64,000 nucleotides of DNA from JAAYZB01 sp035379945 (GCA_035379945.1 DAOSWG010000008.1:1-64000), one strand, 5' to 3'. Shown: positions 33,957-43,062, numbered from the stretch's first letter. Notes: generated from the sequence alone by a model not told the origin. Made by a program: numbers and translations.

Positions 33957-36900
33957 TTATTCCTCCTTTATCGGTTTCATGGATTCGATCACCATTTGTT
34001 GTACATTGTTACGAAGTTCTATTTTTCCTCTGACAATGTAGATTCCGCCTTTTTCCAAGGTGTTTTTGTAATTTCGGTAATCGCGGGGAAACAGTATGGC
34101 TTCCAGAGATACGAACATGTCTTCGAATTCGAGAAAGGCCATCTCTTCCTGATTTTTCGTAGTAATTACTTTTATTTTCCGCAAAAGGGCCGCAAAGGTC
34201 GTTTCTTGTTTTTCCCGAAGCGTTGCTTCGGACAAAAGACTTATTCCCTCCCTCCGGAAACCGTCGCGGTATTTGGCCAATGGATGGAAACTCAAATTGA
34301 ATCCGATCAGTTCTTTTTCCATGGATGCCAAATAATCGCGGTCATATTCCGGATATTCGACATAGACAAATCCGAGGTTTTCCAAACTTTGGTTCATGCT
34401 GCCGAGCATCATTATCTGTTTAAGGTTCATCATCATCGTCTGTTTGGTAAGTCCGAAATCATCGAAAACGCCAGCCATAATCATCGATTCGATTACTCTG
34501 ACATTGATATCCTTTGCACGAATAACAAAATCGGCAAAGCTTTTATATTCCCCTTCTTCCTGCAATTGATCCAAACGGTCGGCAACGACCGATCCGATAT
34601 TCCGAATTCCTAAATACGGATAACGCATTCCCTCTTTTTCCATTTGGTAGTATTTGCGGGATTTGTTGATTCGTGGAGGCAGTATCTTTATTCCCAATTT
34701 CCGGCATTCCTGGATGTATTCCAAAGTAGCTCCCTGCGATCCGGCAGCAGAATCCATCAGGACGGACATGAAATAGCCCGGATAATTGGCTTTGAGATAC
34801 GCCATCCAGTATGCCACTAGACTATAAGCGACGGAATGACTCTTGTTGAAACCGTAATTGGCAAATTTTACAATGTAATCGTAGATCCGATTACTGACGG
34901 TTTCGTCCCGGTTCATCCGCCGGCACTTGTCTAGAAATTTTGTTCGTTCGGCAACCAATGTCTCTTCTTTTTTCTTGCTGACAGCTCGTCTCAAAACGTC
35001 TGCTTCGCCAAGGGAATATCCTGCATATACATGGGCGATCTGCATGATCTGTTCCTGATACACTATGATTCCTTTGGTGGATTTCAGGATTGGTTCTAGT
35101 TCCGGATCGATGTAATCTATCTTCTCCTGATTGTTCAAACGGCGAAGATAACTAGGAATGTTTTCCATCGGACCGGGACGGAAAAGTGCAATACATGTCG
35201 AGATATCCTCAAATTCATGAATATTCATTTTCCCGAGTAGATTCATCATACCCCGTGATTCCAACTGAAAAATTCCGATGGTCCGCACTTCGCGTAAAAG
35301 CGCGAATGTCTTGACATCGTCTAACGGGAGTTTGTATATATCGATTGTCTTTCCAATGTTTTCCTTGACTGCTTCCAGCACCCGGCGGATGATAGTAAGA
35401 TTTCTGATTCCGAGAAAATCTATCTTTAACAATCCCAATTTTTCCAGATCGATCGCTTCGTATTGCGTCTGGTACAAATCAAGCAACCCGGGTTGCACCG
35501 GAACATGATCCGTTATCGGCGCTTCGGAAATAATAATACCGGCAGCATGGGTAGAAATATGTTTCGGGAGATCGGCGATTTTCTCAGCGATGTCAAACAG
35601 CATCTTTATTTCCGGGGTTTTCATGAGATAATCGTACTTTTCCGAATTGTCATGTTTGAACGTAACAATTGAATTGTCGGTTTCCGAGATATATTTGGTT
35701 ACTTCATCAATGATCACTGGTTTCGTTCCAAGCACTCTTCCAGCTTCTCTCAGAGCGCTTTTCCCTTGGAAAGTGCCGAAAGCGACGATATTGCTCACAT
35801 GGTCCTTTCCATATTTTTCCGATACATAGCGTATGACTTCGTCTCTCTTGTCATCGGGAAAATCCAGATCGATATCCGGCATAGTGATTCGTTCCGGATT
35901 AAGGAAGCGTTCAAAATAAAGATCGAAATCCAACGGATCGACATCTACTATTCCCAAAACATAGGCAACCAAAGATCCGGCCGAAGAACCACGTCCCGGG
36001 CCAACCAAGATGCCTGCCTTTTTGGCATAAAGAACGATATCCCAGACAATGAGAAAATAATCCTCGTAGCCCATCCCTTCAATGATTTTCAATTCATGGG
36101 CGAGTCTTTCCCGATAAATGTCTTTGTTTTTCGTTTTTGTTTTCTTCGATTCCAGACGTTTTTCCAATCCTTTTTCAGCCAACGCACGAAGATATTTTGC
36201 AGCCTTGTGTCCGTCAGGTACTGGATATTTTGGCAAATACAAATGTCCATATTCAAATTCAAGATTTATTTCGGAAATCATAATGTTTGTATTATTGATC
36301 GATTTGCGATAATCCCCATACATTTTGTCGAGTCTGGCGGGAGACTTGAAATCATAAACAGCTTCCGCTTCAGTCAACAAATCCGATTCTTCCAAAGAGC
36401 TTTCTTTGAGGATTGCCTTGAGAACTCTCGATGCGACGATATCCTCTTTGCTCATGTAAAGCACTTTGTTCATTATGACAGTTTTATATAGATTCACCAG
36501 TTCGGAAGCCACTTGCGTTTCCGTTTCGAAATCATTAAGATCCAAGCCGAGATATAATTCCCGACAATTCTCTTCGATTAATCTGATGATCTGATTCGCA
36601 AACGAAAAATCGCCTCCGGCGACAGCTCGGTGAACTTCCCCGGCGTCAGCCATGATGACGCAGATCACTCCGTTGCTATTTTCTTTCAGATTACCAAGTT
36701 GAACATGGTCTTTGTCGTTAGACAGTTGTGAACTGATTTTAACCAGATTTCTGTATCCAATATCGTTTTTAGCCAATAACAAAAGCGGAAGATCGCGAAA
36801 GATTTCCGCTGTGGCTTCTACATACATTCCGATTACCGGCTTGATGCCGGCGTTTTTGCAGGCCTGATGGAATTTCAAAGCACCGTAAAGGCGTCCCCGA

Positions 36901-37019
36901 TCGGCGATTCCGAGCGTGCGGAATCCTTGCTTTTTTGCATTTTCTACCAAAGCATCGATGCCGATAAGGCTTCCGTTGAAAGAGTATCCGGTCTGAATAT
37001 ACAGATCAAAATCTATCAA
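33957..37019 (-). CDS. dnaE: DNA polymerase III alpha subunit, DnaE type
   Basis: A replicative C-family polymerase of about 1020 residues. The N-terminal PHP domain is followed by the polymerase core with GPGRGSSAGSLVAYVLG and the catalytic PDIDLDFPD, then the beta-binding and OB-fold regions. The PHP domain looks inactive: the usual metal-binding H-x-H-T near the start is replaced by Y-I-Q-T. The TTG start at 37019 has GGTGAT just upstream; the farther TTG at 37052 has none, and a TATAAT sits between them (37036-37041). In this group DnaE usually extends RNA primers alongside PolC. It is in an operon with pfkA. Confidence 0.95.
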   Translation of the reverse strand: MIDFDLYIQTGYSFNGSLIGIDALVENAKKQGFRTLGIADRGRLYGALKFHQACKNAGIKPVIGMYVEATAEIFRDLPLLLLAKNDIGYRNLVKISSQLSNDKDHVQLGNLKENSNGVICVIMADAGEVHRAVAGGDFSFANQIIRLIEENCRELYLGLDLNDFETETQVASELVNLYKTVIMNKVLYMSKEDIVASRVLKAILKESSLEESDLLTEAEAVYDFKSPARLDKMYGDYRKSINNTNIMISEINLEFEYGHLYLPKYPVPDGHKAAKYLRALAEKGLEKRLESKKTKTKNKDIYRERLAHELKIIEGMGYEDYFLIVWDIVLYAKKAGILVGPGRGSSAGSLVAYVLGIVDVDPLDFDLYFERFLNPERITMPDIDLDFPDDKRDEVIRYVSEKYGKDHVSNIVAFGTFQGKSALREAGRVLGTKPVIIDEVTKYISETDNSIVTFKHDNSEKYDYLMKTPEIKMLFDIAEKIADLPKHISTHAAGIIISEAPITDHVPVQPGLLDLYQTQYEAIDLEKLGLLKIDFLGIRNLTIIRRVLEAVKENIGKTIDIYKLPLDDVKTFALLREVRTIGIFQLESRGMMNLLGKMNIHEFEDISTCIALFRPGPMENIPSYLRRLNNQEKIDYIDPELEPILKSTKGIIVYQEQIMQIAHVYAGYSLGEADVLRRAVSKKKEETLVAERTKFLDKCRRMNRDETVSNRIYDYIVKFANYGFNKSHSVAYSLVAYWMAYLKANYPGYFMSVLMDSAAGSQGATLEYIQECRKLGIKILPPRINKSRKYYQMEKEGMRYPYLGIRNIGSVVADRLDQLQEEGEYKSFADFVIRAKDINVRVIESMIMAGVFDDFGLTKQTMMMNLKQIMMLGSMNQSLENLGFVYVEYPEYDRDYLASMEKELIGFNLSFHPLAKYRDGFRREGISLLSEATLREKQETTFAALLRKIKVITTKNQEEMAFLEFEDMFVSLEAILFPRDYRNYKNTLEKGGIYIVRGKIELRNNVQQMVIESMKPIKEE

Positions 37020-37068
37020 GCTTATCACCGGTTTGATTATAACATATCGCAAAACATAATTAAATGCG

Positions 37069-38388
37069 CTATTTCTTTTTGTAGATAATCACCAATCCGG
37101 TTACGGCAATAAAAGCCATGACCGATGTCCAAAAAATCGGACTTATAAGAAATCCAAAAGTGTTCTTATCTTTTTCGATGGAAAAAGTCAATCTTGAATA
37201 CTCGCTGCCTTCCATCATCAATATCACTTCATATTTACCGGCTTCGTCCACTATACAATGTTCACTTTCCATCTCGCCGTTCATTAAAAAATCGCAGTTG
37301 GTCCATATTTCCACCGAGTCTGTGTAAATCGCGCCGTTGTCTGCTCCAAAGAGCGCCGGTAATATGGAAAAGGATACTGTTTCTTCCATGCCTCCGACAC
37401 CGGAAGCGACCAATACGTATGAACCGGCTTTCGAAATTATGCCCCCTTCGTATATCTCTCCATTTATGACAAGTTCGGTCGTATTCGCAAAAATGCGGAT
37501 TCCTTCCGAAGTTTCCATGCCGTCATATACATTCTCCAAACGAATCGCAATCGAAAAAAGATAATTTTTTTCATATCCGCCTTCTCCGACGATTGTCAGT
37601 TCGTGGATTCCGGCAATGGAAACAGTTGATCCGGACAAAAAAGTGGTATCATCCAAATAAAGGTCCCCCTTAGCAAATATTGTCACTTCGTCCGTATATA
37701 ATTTGCCGTTTTCTATTCCCTCAACAAGCGGGTCGACGACGATATTGAATTCTTTGATTCCGATATCGTCTTCGATAATTATATCGTAATTACCCGGAGT
37801 GCTTATATCGATCGATTCTACATACGTCCCGTTCACTTGAGCTGTTCCCTGATATTGATAATTGAAAGTATTCTCATACGTTCCGGCTACGTCTTTTTCA
37901 TAACAAAGCGAAAGATAACTGTTGATAATGTCGACTTTTTCATTGGCCCACTTTACCAGCAACAAGAAATTCCTGTTGCCGTAACATACGGGAATATCCC
38001 GATAATCCAAACGGCCCTGAACATTGCCGTTGGCGCTGTAAGTAACGATGCTGATACCACAAAAAATGATTCCAGTTTCATCGTTTACCATATATCTTTC
38101 ATAGACAACAGCGATGTTTTTTTCTAGTACAGCCATAAAAACAGCATGTTCGCTCATACCAGAATCAAACATGACGGTAATCGTTTCTTCTTCTGACTTT
38201 ACCTGCAAATATCCGTCCGATTCAACCAGAAACTCTCCCGTCACGTATCCGTATGAATATAAGATTCCCTCATATTCATAATTGCCAAGGACCGTATAAG
38301 AATAACCGCTCAAATCTTCTTGTGCCGTCATAGGAAGAAAAAATGACGTCAAGAACAACACAAATGTTAAAAGCCGTCTCGCAAGCAT
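37069..38388 (-). CDS. Exported surface protein with three internal repeats
   Basis: A signal peptide (about 1-22, LARRLLTFVLFLTSFFLPMTA) and a C-terminal membrane anchor (about 414-435, followed by YKKK) frame an extracellular part. That part includes three imperfect repeats of about 55 residues (near 240-395). Each repeat runs from a YTD/S-x-x-V/I-x-I start to a G-x-Y-x-L/V-I-x-G-x-G-G/S end and is Ig/bacterial-surface-like. Function unknown: adhesion or wall sensing is possible. The start is preceded by GGGAGG, which is also the 3' arm of the ackA terminator. Confidence 0.7.
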   Translation of the reverse strand: MLARRLLTFVLFLTSFFLPMTAQEDLSGYSYTVLGNYEYEGILYSYGYVTGEFLVESDGYLQVKSEEETITVMFDSGMSEHAVFMAVLEKNIAVVYERYMVNDETGIIFCGISIVTYSANGNVQGRLDYRDIPVCYGNRNFLLLVKWANEKVDIINSYLSLCYEKDVAGTYENTFNYQYQGTAQVNGTYVESIDISTPGNYDIIIEDDIGIKEFNIVVDPLVEGIENGKLYTDEVTIFAKGDLYLDDTTFLSGSTVSIAGIHELTIVGEGGYEKNYLFSIAIRLENVYDGMETSEGIRIFANTTELVINGEIYEGGIISKAGSYVLVASGVGGMEETVSFSILPALFGADNGAIYTDSVEIWTNCDFLMNGEMESEHCIVDEAGKYEVILMMEGSEYSRLTFSIEKDKNTFGFLISPIFWTSVMAFIAVTGLVIIYKKK

Positions 38389-38435
38389 AAAAAAACCTCC
38401 CGCGCTTTCATATTATGAATTATACGCGCGAGAGG
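38389..38435 (-). terminator. ackA terminator overlapping the next gene's ribosome site
   Basis: On the minus strand CCTCTCGCGC (38435-38426) pairs with GCGCGGGAGG (38405-38396), ten pairs including one G-U, 20-base loop, then seven T. The GGGAGG of the 3' arm is the ribosome site of the surface protein gene starting at 38388. Confidence 0.8.
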
Positions 38436-38450
38436 ATTTGTTTCTTTTTC

Positions 38451-39641
38451 TTACTTCTTGCAAAGTGCCAAGGTATCCCTGGCGATCATGACTTCTTCGT
38501 TCGTCGGCACCACGTAGACTTTTATTTTGGAATCCGGTGTTGATATCAGTTTTTCGACACCGTGGCATTCATTCAATTCCGGATCAATTTTAACACCCAA
38601 AACTTTCAAACGCTTGACCACATCATGTCTCATGGTCGGCGCATTTTCTCCGATTCCGGCTGTGAAGACGATGGCGTCGGCGCCTTCCAGATAAACGTAA
38701 TAACTTGCTATGTAATCTGCTATGCGTTTGGCTTGAATATCGATCGCCAACTGAGCACGGGCGTTGCCTTTTTCCGCCGCATCGACGATATCGCGAGAAT
38801 CTGAAGACACTCCGGATACGCCAAGATATCCCGATTGCTTGTTGAGCATGTTGGTGATTTCCTTGGCGGATTTGTTTTTTTGGCCCATCATGTACTCAAC
38901 TACGGCCGGGTCGATATTTCCCGTCCTCGTACCCATCGGTATGCCTTCGAGCGGAGTGAGTCCCATTGATGTATCCACGCATTTCCCGTCTTTAACAGCG
39001 CAAAGCGACGCGCCGTTGCCGATATGGGCGATTATCAATTTAGTGTTTTCTGGTTTCTTTCCCAAAATTTCTGCGGTTCTTTGGGTCACGTAGCGGTATG
39101 AGGTTCCGTGAAAACCGTATTTACGTACATGATACCGCTCGTACCATTCGTAAGGAACGGCATACATGAATGATTCTTCCGGCATTGTCTGATGAAAAGC
39201 CGTATCGAATACGCCGACATTTTTAACATGAGGCAATATCTCCATAAAAGCTCTGATACCGGTAAGATTCGGAACCAGATGCAAAGGCCCGAGATCGATA
39301 ATGCTTTCGATGATTCCGATTTCCTTTTCGGTGATGATGCAGGATTCGGTGAGATAGCTTCCCCCATGCAGAATTCGGTGCCCGACTCCTTCGATTTCAT
39401 CGAACGATTTGATGATCTTCAGATCTATCAATTTTTCCAGCAACAACCGAACGGCAACGCTGTGGTTGGGAATATCTTTCTTTTCCTCGATCCTTTCACC
39501 TTTGTACTTGATGACGAATACCGGATCCTTCATGCCGATTCTTTCCACGATTCCGCTAGTGATCAGAGTTTCCTCCGGCATTTCCAGGAGTTGGAATTTC
39601 AGGGATGAGCTTCCGGCGTTTACTGCCATGATTTTTGCCAT
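38451..39641 (-). CDS. ackA: Acetate kinase
   Basis: It converts acetyl phosphate and ADP to acetate and ATP (EC 2.7.2.1), the last ATP-yielding step of mixed-acid fermentation. Its 396 residues include NAGSSSLKF at 8-16, KYGFHGTSYRYV around 178-190, GNGASLCAV and the late segment GIGENAPTMR. It directly follows a YtxK-like methylase gene, a neighbourhood also known from Bacillus. pta is not in the window. Confidence 0.96.
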   Translation of the reverse strand: MAKIMAVNAGSSSLKFQLLEMPEETLITSGIVERIGMKDPVFVIKYKGERIEEKKDIPNHSVAVRLLLEKLIDLKIIKSFDEIEGVGHRILHGGSYLTESCIITEKEIGIIESIIDLGPLHLVPNLTGIRAFMEILPHVKNVGVFDTAFHQTMPEESFMYAVPYEWYERYHVRKYGFHGTSYRYVTQRTAEILGKKPENTKLIIAHIGNGASLCAVKDGKCVDTSMGLTPLEGIPMGTRTGNIDPAVVEYMMGQKNKSAKEITNMLNKQSGYLGVSGVSSDSRDIVDAAEKGNARAQLAIDIQAKRIADYIASYYVYLEGADAIVFTAGIGENAPTMRHDVVKRLKVLGVKIDPELNECHGVEKLISTPDSKIKVYVVPTNEEVMIARDTLALCKK

Positions 39642-39645
39642 TTTG

Positions 39646-40572
39646 TCATTTATCCTTTCTGTCTATATAACGATCAAACCAATCGTTGATATGCGCAAGT
39701 GTTTTTTTGAATTCATCTTGATCGGCGAACGAAGGGATTTCCGCAATCAGAAAATTCTCGTTTTTCTTTTTGGCGTCCGTCTTTTTTCTGAGGATTAAGA
39801 TGCTTTTTCCCAATTTTTTAAAGAGATCGTCAGGTAATTTTATCAATCCAATAGCCAGATATTTCGCCAATATGGAATCACGATAGTCTCTGGTGTCGGT
39901 AATGTCGAAAAAATCATTCGGTATCACCGAAACGACATAACCGTCATTGATCAGATTATCATAGTGATGTTCCAAAACCTTATAGGGAAAATAATCATGT
40001 TCGGATTCATCCGAAAAAGGAAAATCAGTGACGATGATATCGGCTTTGACACCCTCTAAAGATAAAGTATCCGCAAGAATTATGTTTGCTTTCTCGCCAA
40101 GCATGTTCATCAGCGCCATAGCCAGATTCCCGCATTCCTTGTCTATATCGCATCCGATAGCGGTAGTTTTGCGGTCAAGATTGTTCACGACTGAAGCTAG
40201 GAGGTTTCCCGTTCCGACCAAAGGATCGAAGATTGTCGGTTCTTCCGGAACTACCGCTAGTCTTTCAACCAAATACGATACCAACACGCCAATGGTATCC
40301 GGAGTGATGAACGAATTGGATCTGCCTTCTTGTTTCAACCTTTTCAATACGGCCAGTTGGAAAGCTTTGCGAATTTCTTCTTTTCCTAGTTTCAGTTCCT
40401 TGACTGATTCGATTATATTTCTTATTTCCTTGTCTTCTTGATCAGCAGCAAAAATGACGTTGCAAGCCGTCGCAACGCCTTCGATGCCGTTCATTTGCCT
40501 TTTAGCGGAATAAAGCGAAGCAATTTCGTCAATTGCGTAGAATAATTTCTCGATGTTGTTATGATCAAGCAT
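39646..40572 (-). CDS. Class I SAM methyltransferase, YtxK-like
   Basis: A helical N-terminal region (about 1-85) precedes an N6-methylase-like fold with SAM motif FDPLVGTGNLL (115-125), CDIDKE and a motif IV of TDFPF where DNA adenine methylases have NPPY. The altered motif IV suggests a non-canonical or non-DNA substrate. ATG 40572 has AAGGTGAG upstream; the earlier ATG nine codons up has no ribosome site. It is translated four bases before ackA; the pair is conserved in Bacillota (ytxK-ackA). Its substrate is not established. Confidence 0.85.
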   Translation of the reverse strand: MLDHNNIEKLFYAIDEIASLYSAKRQMNGIEGVATACNVIFAADQEDKEIRNIIESVKELKLGKEEIRKAFQLAVLKRLKQEGRSNSFITPDTIGVLVSYLVERLAVVPEEPTIFDPLVGTGNLLASVVNNLDRKTTAIGCDIDKECGNLAMALMNMLGEKANIILADTLSLEGVKADIIVTDFPFSDESEHDYFPYKVLEHHYDNLINDGYVVSVIPNDFFDITDTRDYRDSILAKYLAIGLIKLPDDLFKKLGKSILILRKKTDAKKKNENFLIAEIPSFADQDEFKKTLAHINDWFDRYIDRKDK

Positions 40573-40594
40573 AGCCTCACCTTTTGTTAATTTT

Positions 40595-40623
40595 ATCATA
40601 GGTTAGCCGATTTCTCAATACAA
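40595..40623 (-). promoter_or_regulatory. Promoter of the ytxK-ackA operon
   Basis: On the minus strand TTGTAT (40623-40618), 17 bases, TATGAT (40600-40595), 22 bases before the start. Confidence 0.65.
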
Positions 40624-40657
40624 ATCCGGTCTCCAGTTTCTATTGTGAGGACCTTGC

Positions 40658-40686
40658 TTGCAAAAGTGTCCTCATGTTGGTAAAAT
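40658..40686 (+). promoter_or_regulatory. Promoter of yidD
   Basis: TTGCAA (40658-40663), 17 bases, TAAAAT (40681-40686). A small hairpin GAGGAC/GTCCTC (about 40647-40673) overlaps the -35 region. Confidence 0.65.
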
Positions 40687-40705
40687 TAACGATGGTGAAA
40701 CCATT

Positions 40706-40948
40706 ATGAGAAAACTTGCAATCAAGCTGATCAGGCTTTATCAAAAGGCATCGGTAGGAAAAAGACCTACATGCCGATATCGTCCGACATGTTCTAGTTA
40801 TGCCATTCAATGCTACCAAAACTATAATGTTTTTTCCGCAACCATTCTAACAATATGGCGTATTTTACGATGCAATCCTCTCTCTCAGGGAGGCTACGAT
40901 CCGATTCCAAAAGTGAAAAAAGCTGAACGTGAACGTATAAAAGGCTGA
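40706..40948 (+). CDS. yidD: Membrane protein insertion efficiency factor YidD
   Basis: A small (80-residue) peripheral membrane protein that helps the YidC insertase. The family signature KRPTCRYRPTCSSYAIQ (residues 19-35) and LRCNPLSQGGYDPIP are present. ATG 40706 has GGTGA seven bases upstream; an extra 16 codons upstream do not fit the family. It is alone here, away from the usual rnpA-yidC cluster. Confidence 0.9.
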   Translation: MRKLAIKLIRLYQKASVGKRPTCRYRPTCSSYAIQCYQNYNVFSATILTIWRILRCNPLSQGGYDPIPKVKKAERERIKG

Positions 40949-41010
40949 TGCGCCAAAGTGTTTGCCGGCCTTTTCAATACTGGAAAAGGTAAAAACAAAA
41001 ATCCATAAAG

Positions 41011-41048
41011 AAAGTCATACCGGAATTGAAATCCGGTATGACTGTTTT
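41011..41048 (+). terminator. Terminator after yidD
   Basis: AGTCATACCGGA (41013-41024) pairs with TCCGGTATGACT around a seven-base loop, followed by GTTTTTAT. It may also shield the convergent ABC operon. Confidence 0.85.
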
Positions 41049-41075
41049 TATATTGTGTTTCTTTTTGATTGTTTG

Positions 41076-41813
41076 TTAATTGTTATCGCTATTCATTTTC
41101 TTTTTGAAAGCGACAATGGCAATTGCGATCATCGCGACGGCATATCCGATGACCCACCACAAATCTGGCATTATTTCACTATAATTACCGGAAAGCGCTG
41201 CTCTTCCAGCATCTGCCGCATGAACAAAAGGCAATGCCTCAGCCACGATTTTGAATCCTTTCCCGACCAGATTGATATCGAACCACGTTCCGGAAAGCCA
41301 ACCGGTGAGATTGGTCAACAACGCTCCGCATATTCCGCCAACCTGTTTATCGGTAAAAACGCTGCCGCAAAACAGACCGATGGCGATAAAAAACAAAATT
41401 GCCGGAACGGATACAAAAATGCATAACAGTATATTCCAGGTCGCCCCAAGGCCAAGCACCATGGCGGCCAAAAAACATATACCGATTTGGACAATCGCCA
41501 TCGGAATCAAAGGCAGGGTGTATCCGGCGATGAAATCGCCTGATGTCATCGGAGAAGAAAACATTCTCATCATGAAGGAACTGCTTCTGTCTTTGGCAAT
41601 CAGCACGCTGGAAAAAAGCGAAATGAAGGAAAGCCCGAAGATCGCGATCCCCGGAGTCATTTGGTCCAGTTCGAATAATTCAACCGGAACATTTGCCTGA
41701 ATCGCCGTCAGAAGCATAATCAAAACCAGCGGAAAGCCAAGCCCGAATGCCAGATTGAGAGGATCCCTGAGTATTTCCATTGTGTTTCTTTTCGCATACG
41801 CCCATGCTTTCAT
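41076..41813 (-). CDS. ABC-2 type exporter permease
   Basis: Six hydrophobic helices in 245 residues. The N-terminus YAKRNTMEILRDPLNLAFGLGFP is typical of ABC-2 permeases that form homodimers. Conserved loops include SSFMMRMFSSPM and GTWFDINLVG. It overlaps the ATPase gene by four bases. Together with the ATPase it would export a drug, lipid or peptide; the substrate cannot be told. Confidence 0.88.
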   Translation of the reverse strand: MKAWAYAKRNTMEILRDPLNLAFGLGFPLVLIMLLTAIQANVPVELFELDQMTPGIAIFGLSFISLFSSVLIAKDRSSSFMMRMFSSPMTSGDFIAGYTLPLIPMAIVQIGICFLAAMVLGLGATWNILLCIFVSVPAILFFIAIGLFCGSVFTDKQVGGICGALLTNLTGWLSGTWFDINLVGKGFKIVAEALPFVHAADAGRAALSGNYSEIMPDLWWVIGYAVAMIAIAIVAFKKKMNSDNN

Positions 41814-42544
41814 TTGCCATCGCCTTCTTCCCCAACAATAGCAATGAATGCGTCCTCGATATTTGCCGCATTGGTTTTTTCCTTAAGTTCGACCGGGGTT
41901 CCGATCGCTTTCACGGATCCTTTGGCCAGTACACAAATCCGGTCAGACAACGCTTCCGCTTCTTCCATGTAGTGAGTAGTCAAAATGATGGTTATCTTTC
42001 CTTTAAGGGATTTGATTATTTTCCACAGTTCCCTTCTTGCCAAAACATCGAGTCCCAAAGTCGGCTCATCAAGAAACAGGACTTCCGGCTCGGTGATCAA
42101 AGCCATGGCGATCCCCAGTCTCCTTTGCCATCCCCCAGAAAGTGTTTTGGCTCTTTTCTTGGCGACTTCTTCCATTCCATACTTCTGAATGGCATTGTCG
42201 GCCATTCTTTTCGCCGCAATCGGATCATAACCGTATACGCCGGCAATCAGACAGAGATTCTCATAGACGTTTAGATTGGCCGCAACTGCCGTCTCCTGCG
42301 GGGAAATGCTGATTTTTTCTTTGACTTTGATCGGTGAAGAAATCACGCTGTCACCATGGACCAGGGCTTCTCCCGACGACGGTCTTGTCAAGCAGGACAG
42401 CATTTTGATTGTCGTTGTCTTTCCGGCGCCGTTCACTCCCAAAATAGAAAATAATTCGCCTTTTTCGACTTTTAAGTTTAATTTGTCGACAGCCAATACT
42501 TTTTTATACTTTTTTGTCAGGTCGAAAGTTTCGATGGCATACAT
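41810..42544 (-). CDS. ABC exporter ATP-binding protein
   Basis: A complete nucleotide-binding domain: Walker A GVNGAGKTTT (about 35-44), Q-loop QETAVAANLN, signature LSGGWQRRLGIAM, Walker B VLFLDEPTLGLD and H-loop TTHYMEEAE. A C-terminal extension (about 205-245) resembles that of drug exporters of the CcmA/DrrA type. Start at 42544 fits the family; an ATG four codons upstream overlaps the regulator stop. It pairs with the permease at 41076. Confidence 0.92.
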   Translation of the reverse strand: MYAIETFDLTKKYKKVLAVDKLNLKVEKGELFSILGVNGAGKTTTIKMLSCLTRPSSGEALVHGDSVISSPIKVKEKISISPQETAVAANLNVYENLCLIAGVYGYDPIAAKRMADNAIQKYGMEEVAKKRAKTLSGGWQRRLGIAMALITEPEVLFLDEPTLGLDVLARRELWKIIKSLKGKITIILTTHYMEEAEALSDRICVLAKGSVKAIGTPVELKEKTNAANIEDAFIAIVGEEGDGK

Positions 42545-42545
42545 C

Positions 42546-42842
42546 TTATTTATCATCCTTACCGTTCAGGCTTTTGATTCCCCTGGCAAAAGACATGGCA
42601 TCTTCTTCGCTGACATCAGGATATATTTCCTGACTTTTTCCGGCAAAAATGGCATCGGCTATCTTATTGAAAACATTCATTCTCTCGATAGCGATCCCTT
42701 TTTCCTTGTCCGCCAAAATGACAAGCGAGTCTCCCGGTTTGATTCCGAACATGTCCCTGATTTCTTTCGGTATCACCACTTGTCCCTTTGGACCTACCCT
42801 TACGGCTCCGATACACTTTTCCGACATTTTCTCTTTTTCCAA
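42546..42842 (-). CDS. AbrB/SpoVT-type transcription regulator
   Basis: A 98-residue protein with one swapped-hairpin domain, RVGPKGQVVIPKEIRDMFGI then KPGDSLVILADKEKGIAI. It binds DNA as a dimer or tetramer. The TTG start is chosen because GGAGGTG lies five bases upstream; the first ATG is five codons later. It is the first gene of the regulator-ATPase-permease operon, so it probably controls the exporter and itself. Confidence 0.88.
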   Translation of the reverse strand: MEKEKMSEKCIGAVRVGPKGQVVIPKEIRDMFGIKPGDSLVILADKEKGIAIERMNVFNKIADAIFAGKSQEIYPDVSEEDAMSFARGIKSLNGKDDK

Positions 42843-42860
42843 TATGGCACCTCCGACACG

Positions 42861-42906
42861 GTATAACTTGTATAATTAATTATACCACCGTGAATTGCAA
42901 GGTCAA
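42861..42906 (-). promoter_or_regulatory. Promoter with palindromic operator for the AbrB-ABC operon
   Basis: On the minus strand TTGACC (42906-42901), 16 bases, TATAAT (42884-42879). The -10 lies inside the perfect 16-bp palindrome GTATAATTAATTATAC (42870-42885). A further half site GTATAAC is at 42861-42867. The position suggests repression by the first gene's product. Confidence 0.7.
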
Positions 42907-42911
42907 TAAAA

Positions 42912-42945
42912 ACAATAAAAAAAATCGATCTTTTTCAGATCGGTT
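42912..42945 (-). terminator. Terminator of the tRNA cluster
   Basis: On the minus strand AACCGATCT pairs with AGATCGATT (one G-U) and is followed by a T-run. Confidence 0.75.
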
Positions 42946-42972
42946 TTCTTTACACTGATATCAATATCGCAT

Positions 42973-43056
42973 TGGTGCGGGTGACAGGACTTGAACCTGC
43001 ACGTCTGGGACACCAGATCCTAAGTCTGGCGCGTCTGCCAATTCCGCCACACCCGC
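42973..43056 (-). tRNA. tRNA-Leu (anticodon UAG)
   Basis: It runs from GCGGGTGTGGCGGAATTGG to CACCCGCACCA. The loop CTTAGGA gives anticodon UAG. It has a long variable arm, as for Leu, and an encoded CCA end. It is the last of the four-gene cluster. Confidence 0.93.
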
Positions 43057-43062
43057 AAAAGA

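Noticed and set aside
33681..34613. Long plus-strand frame (310 codons) opposite pfkA and dnaE
   Set aside because: It is antisense to two well-supported genes, shows no known domain, and has the Phe/His/Arg-rich composition of a shadow frame.
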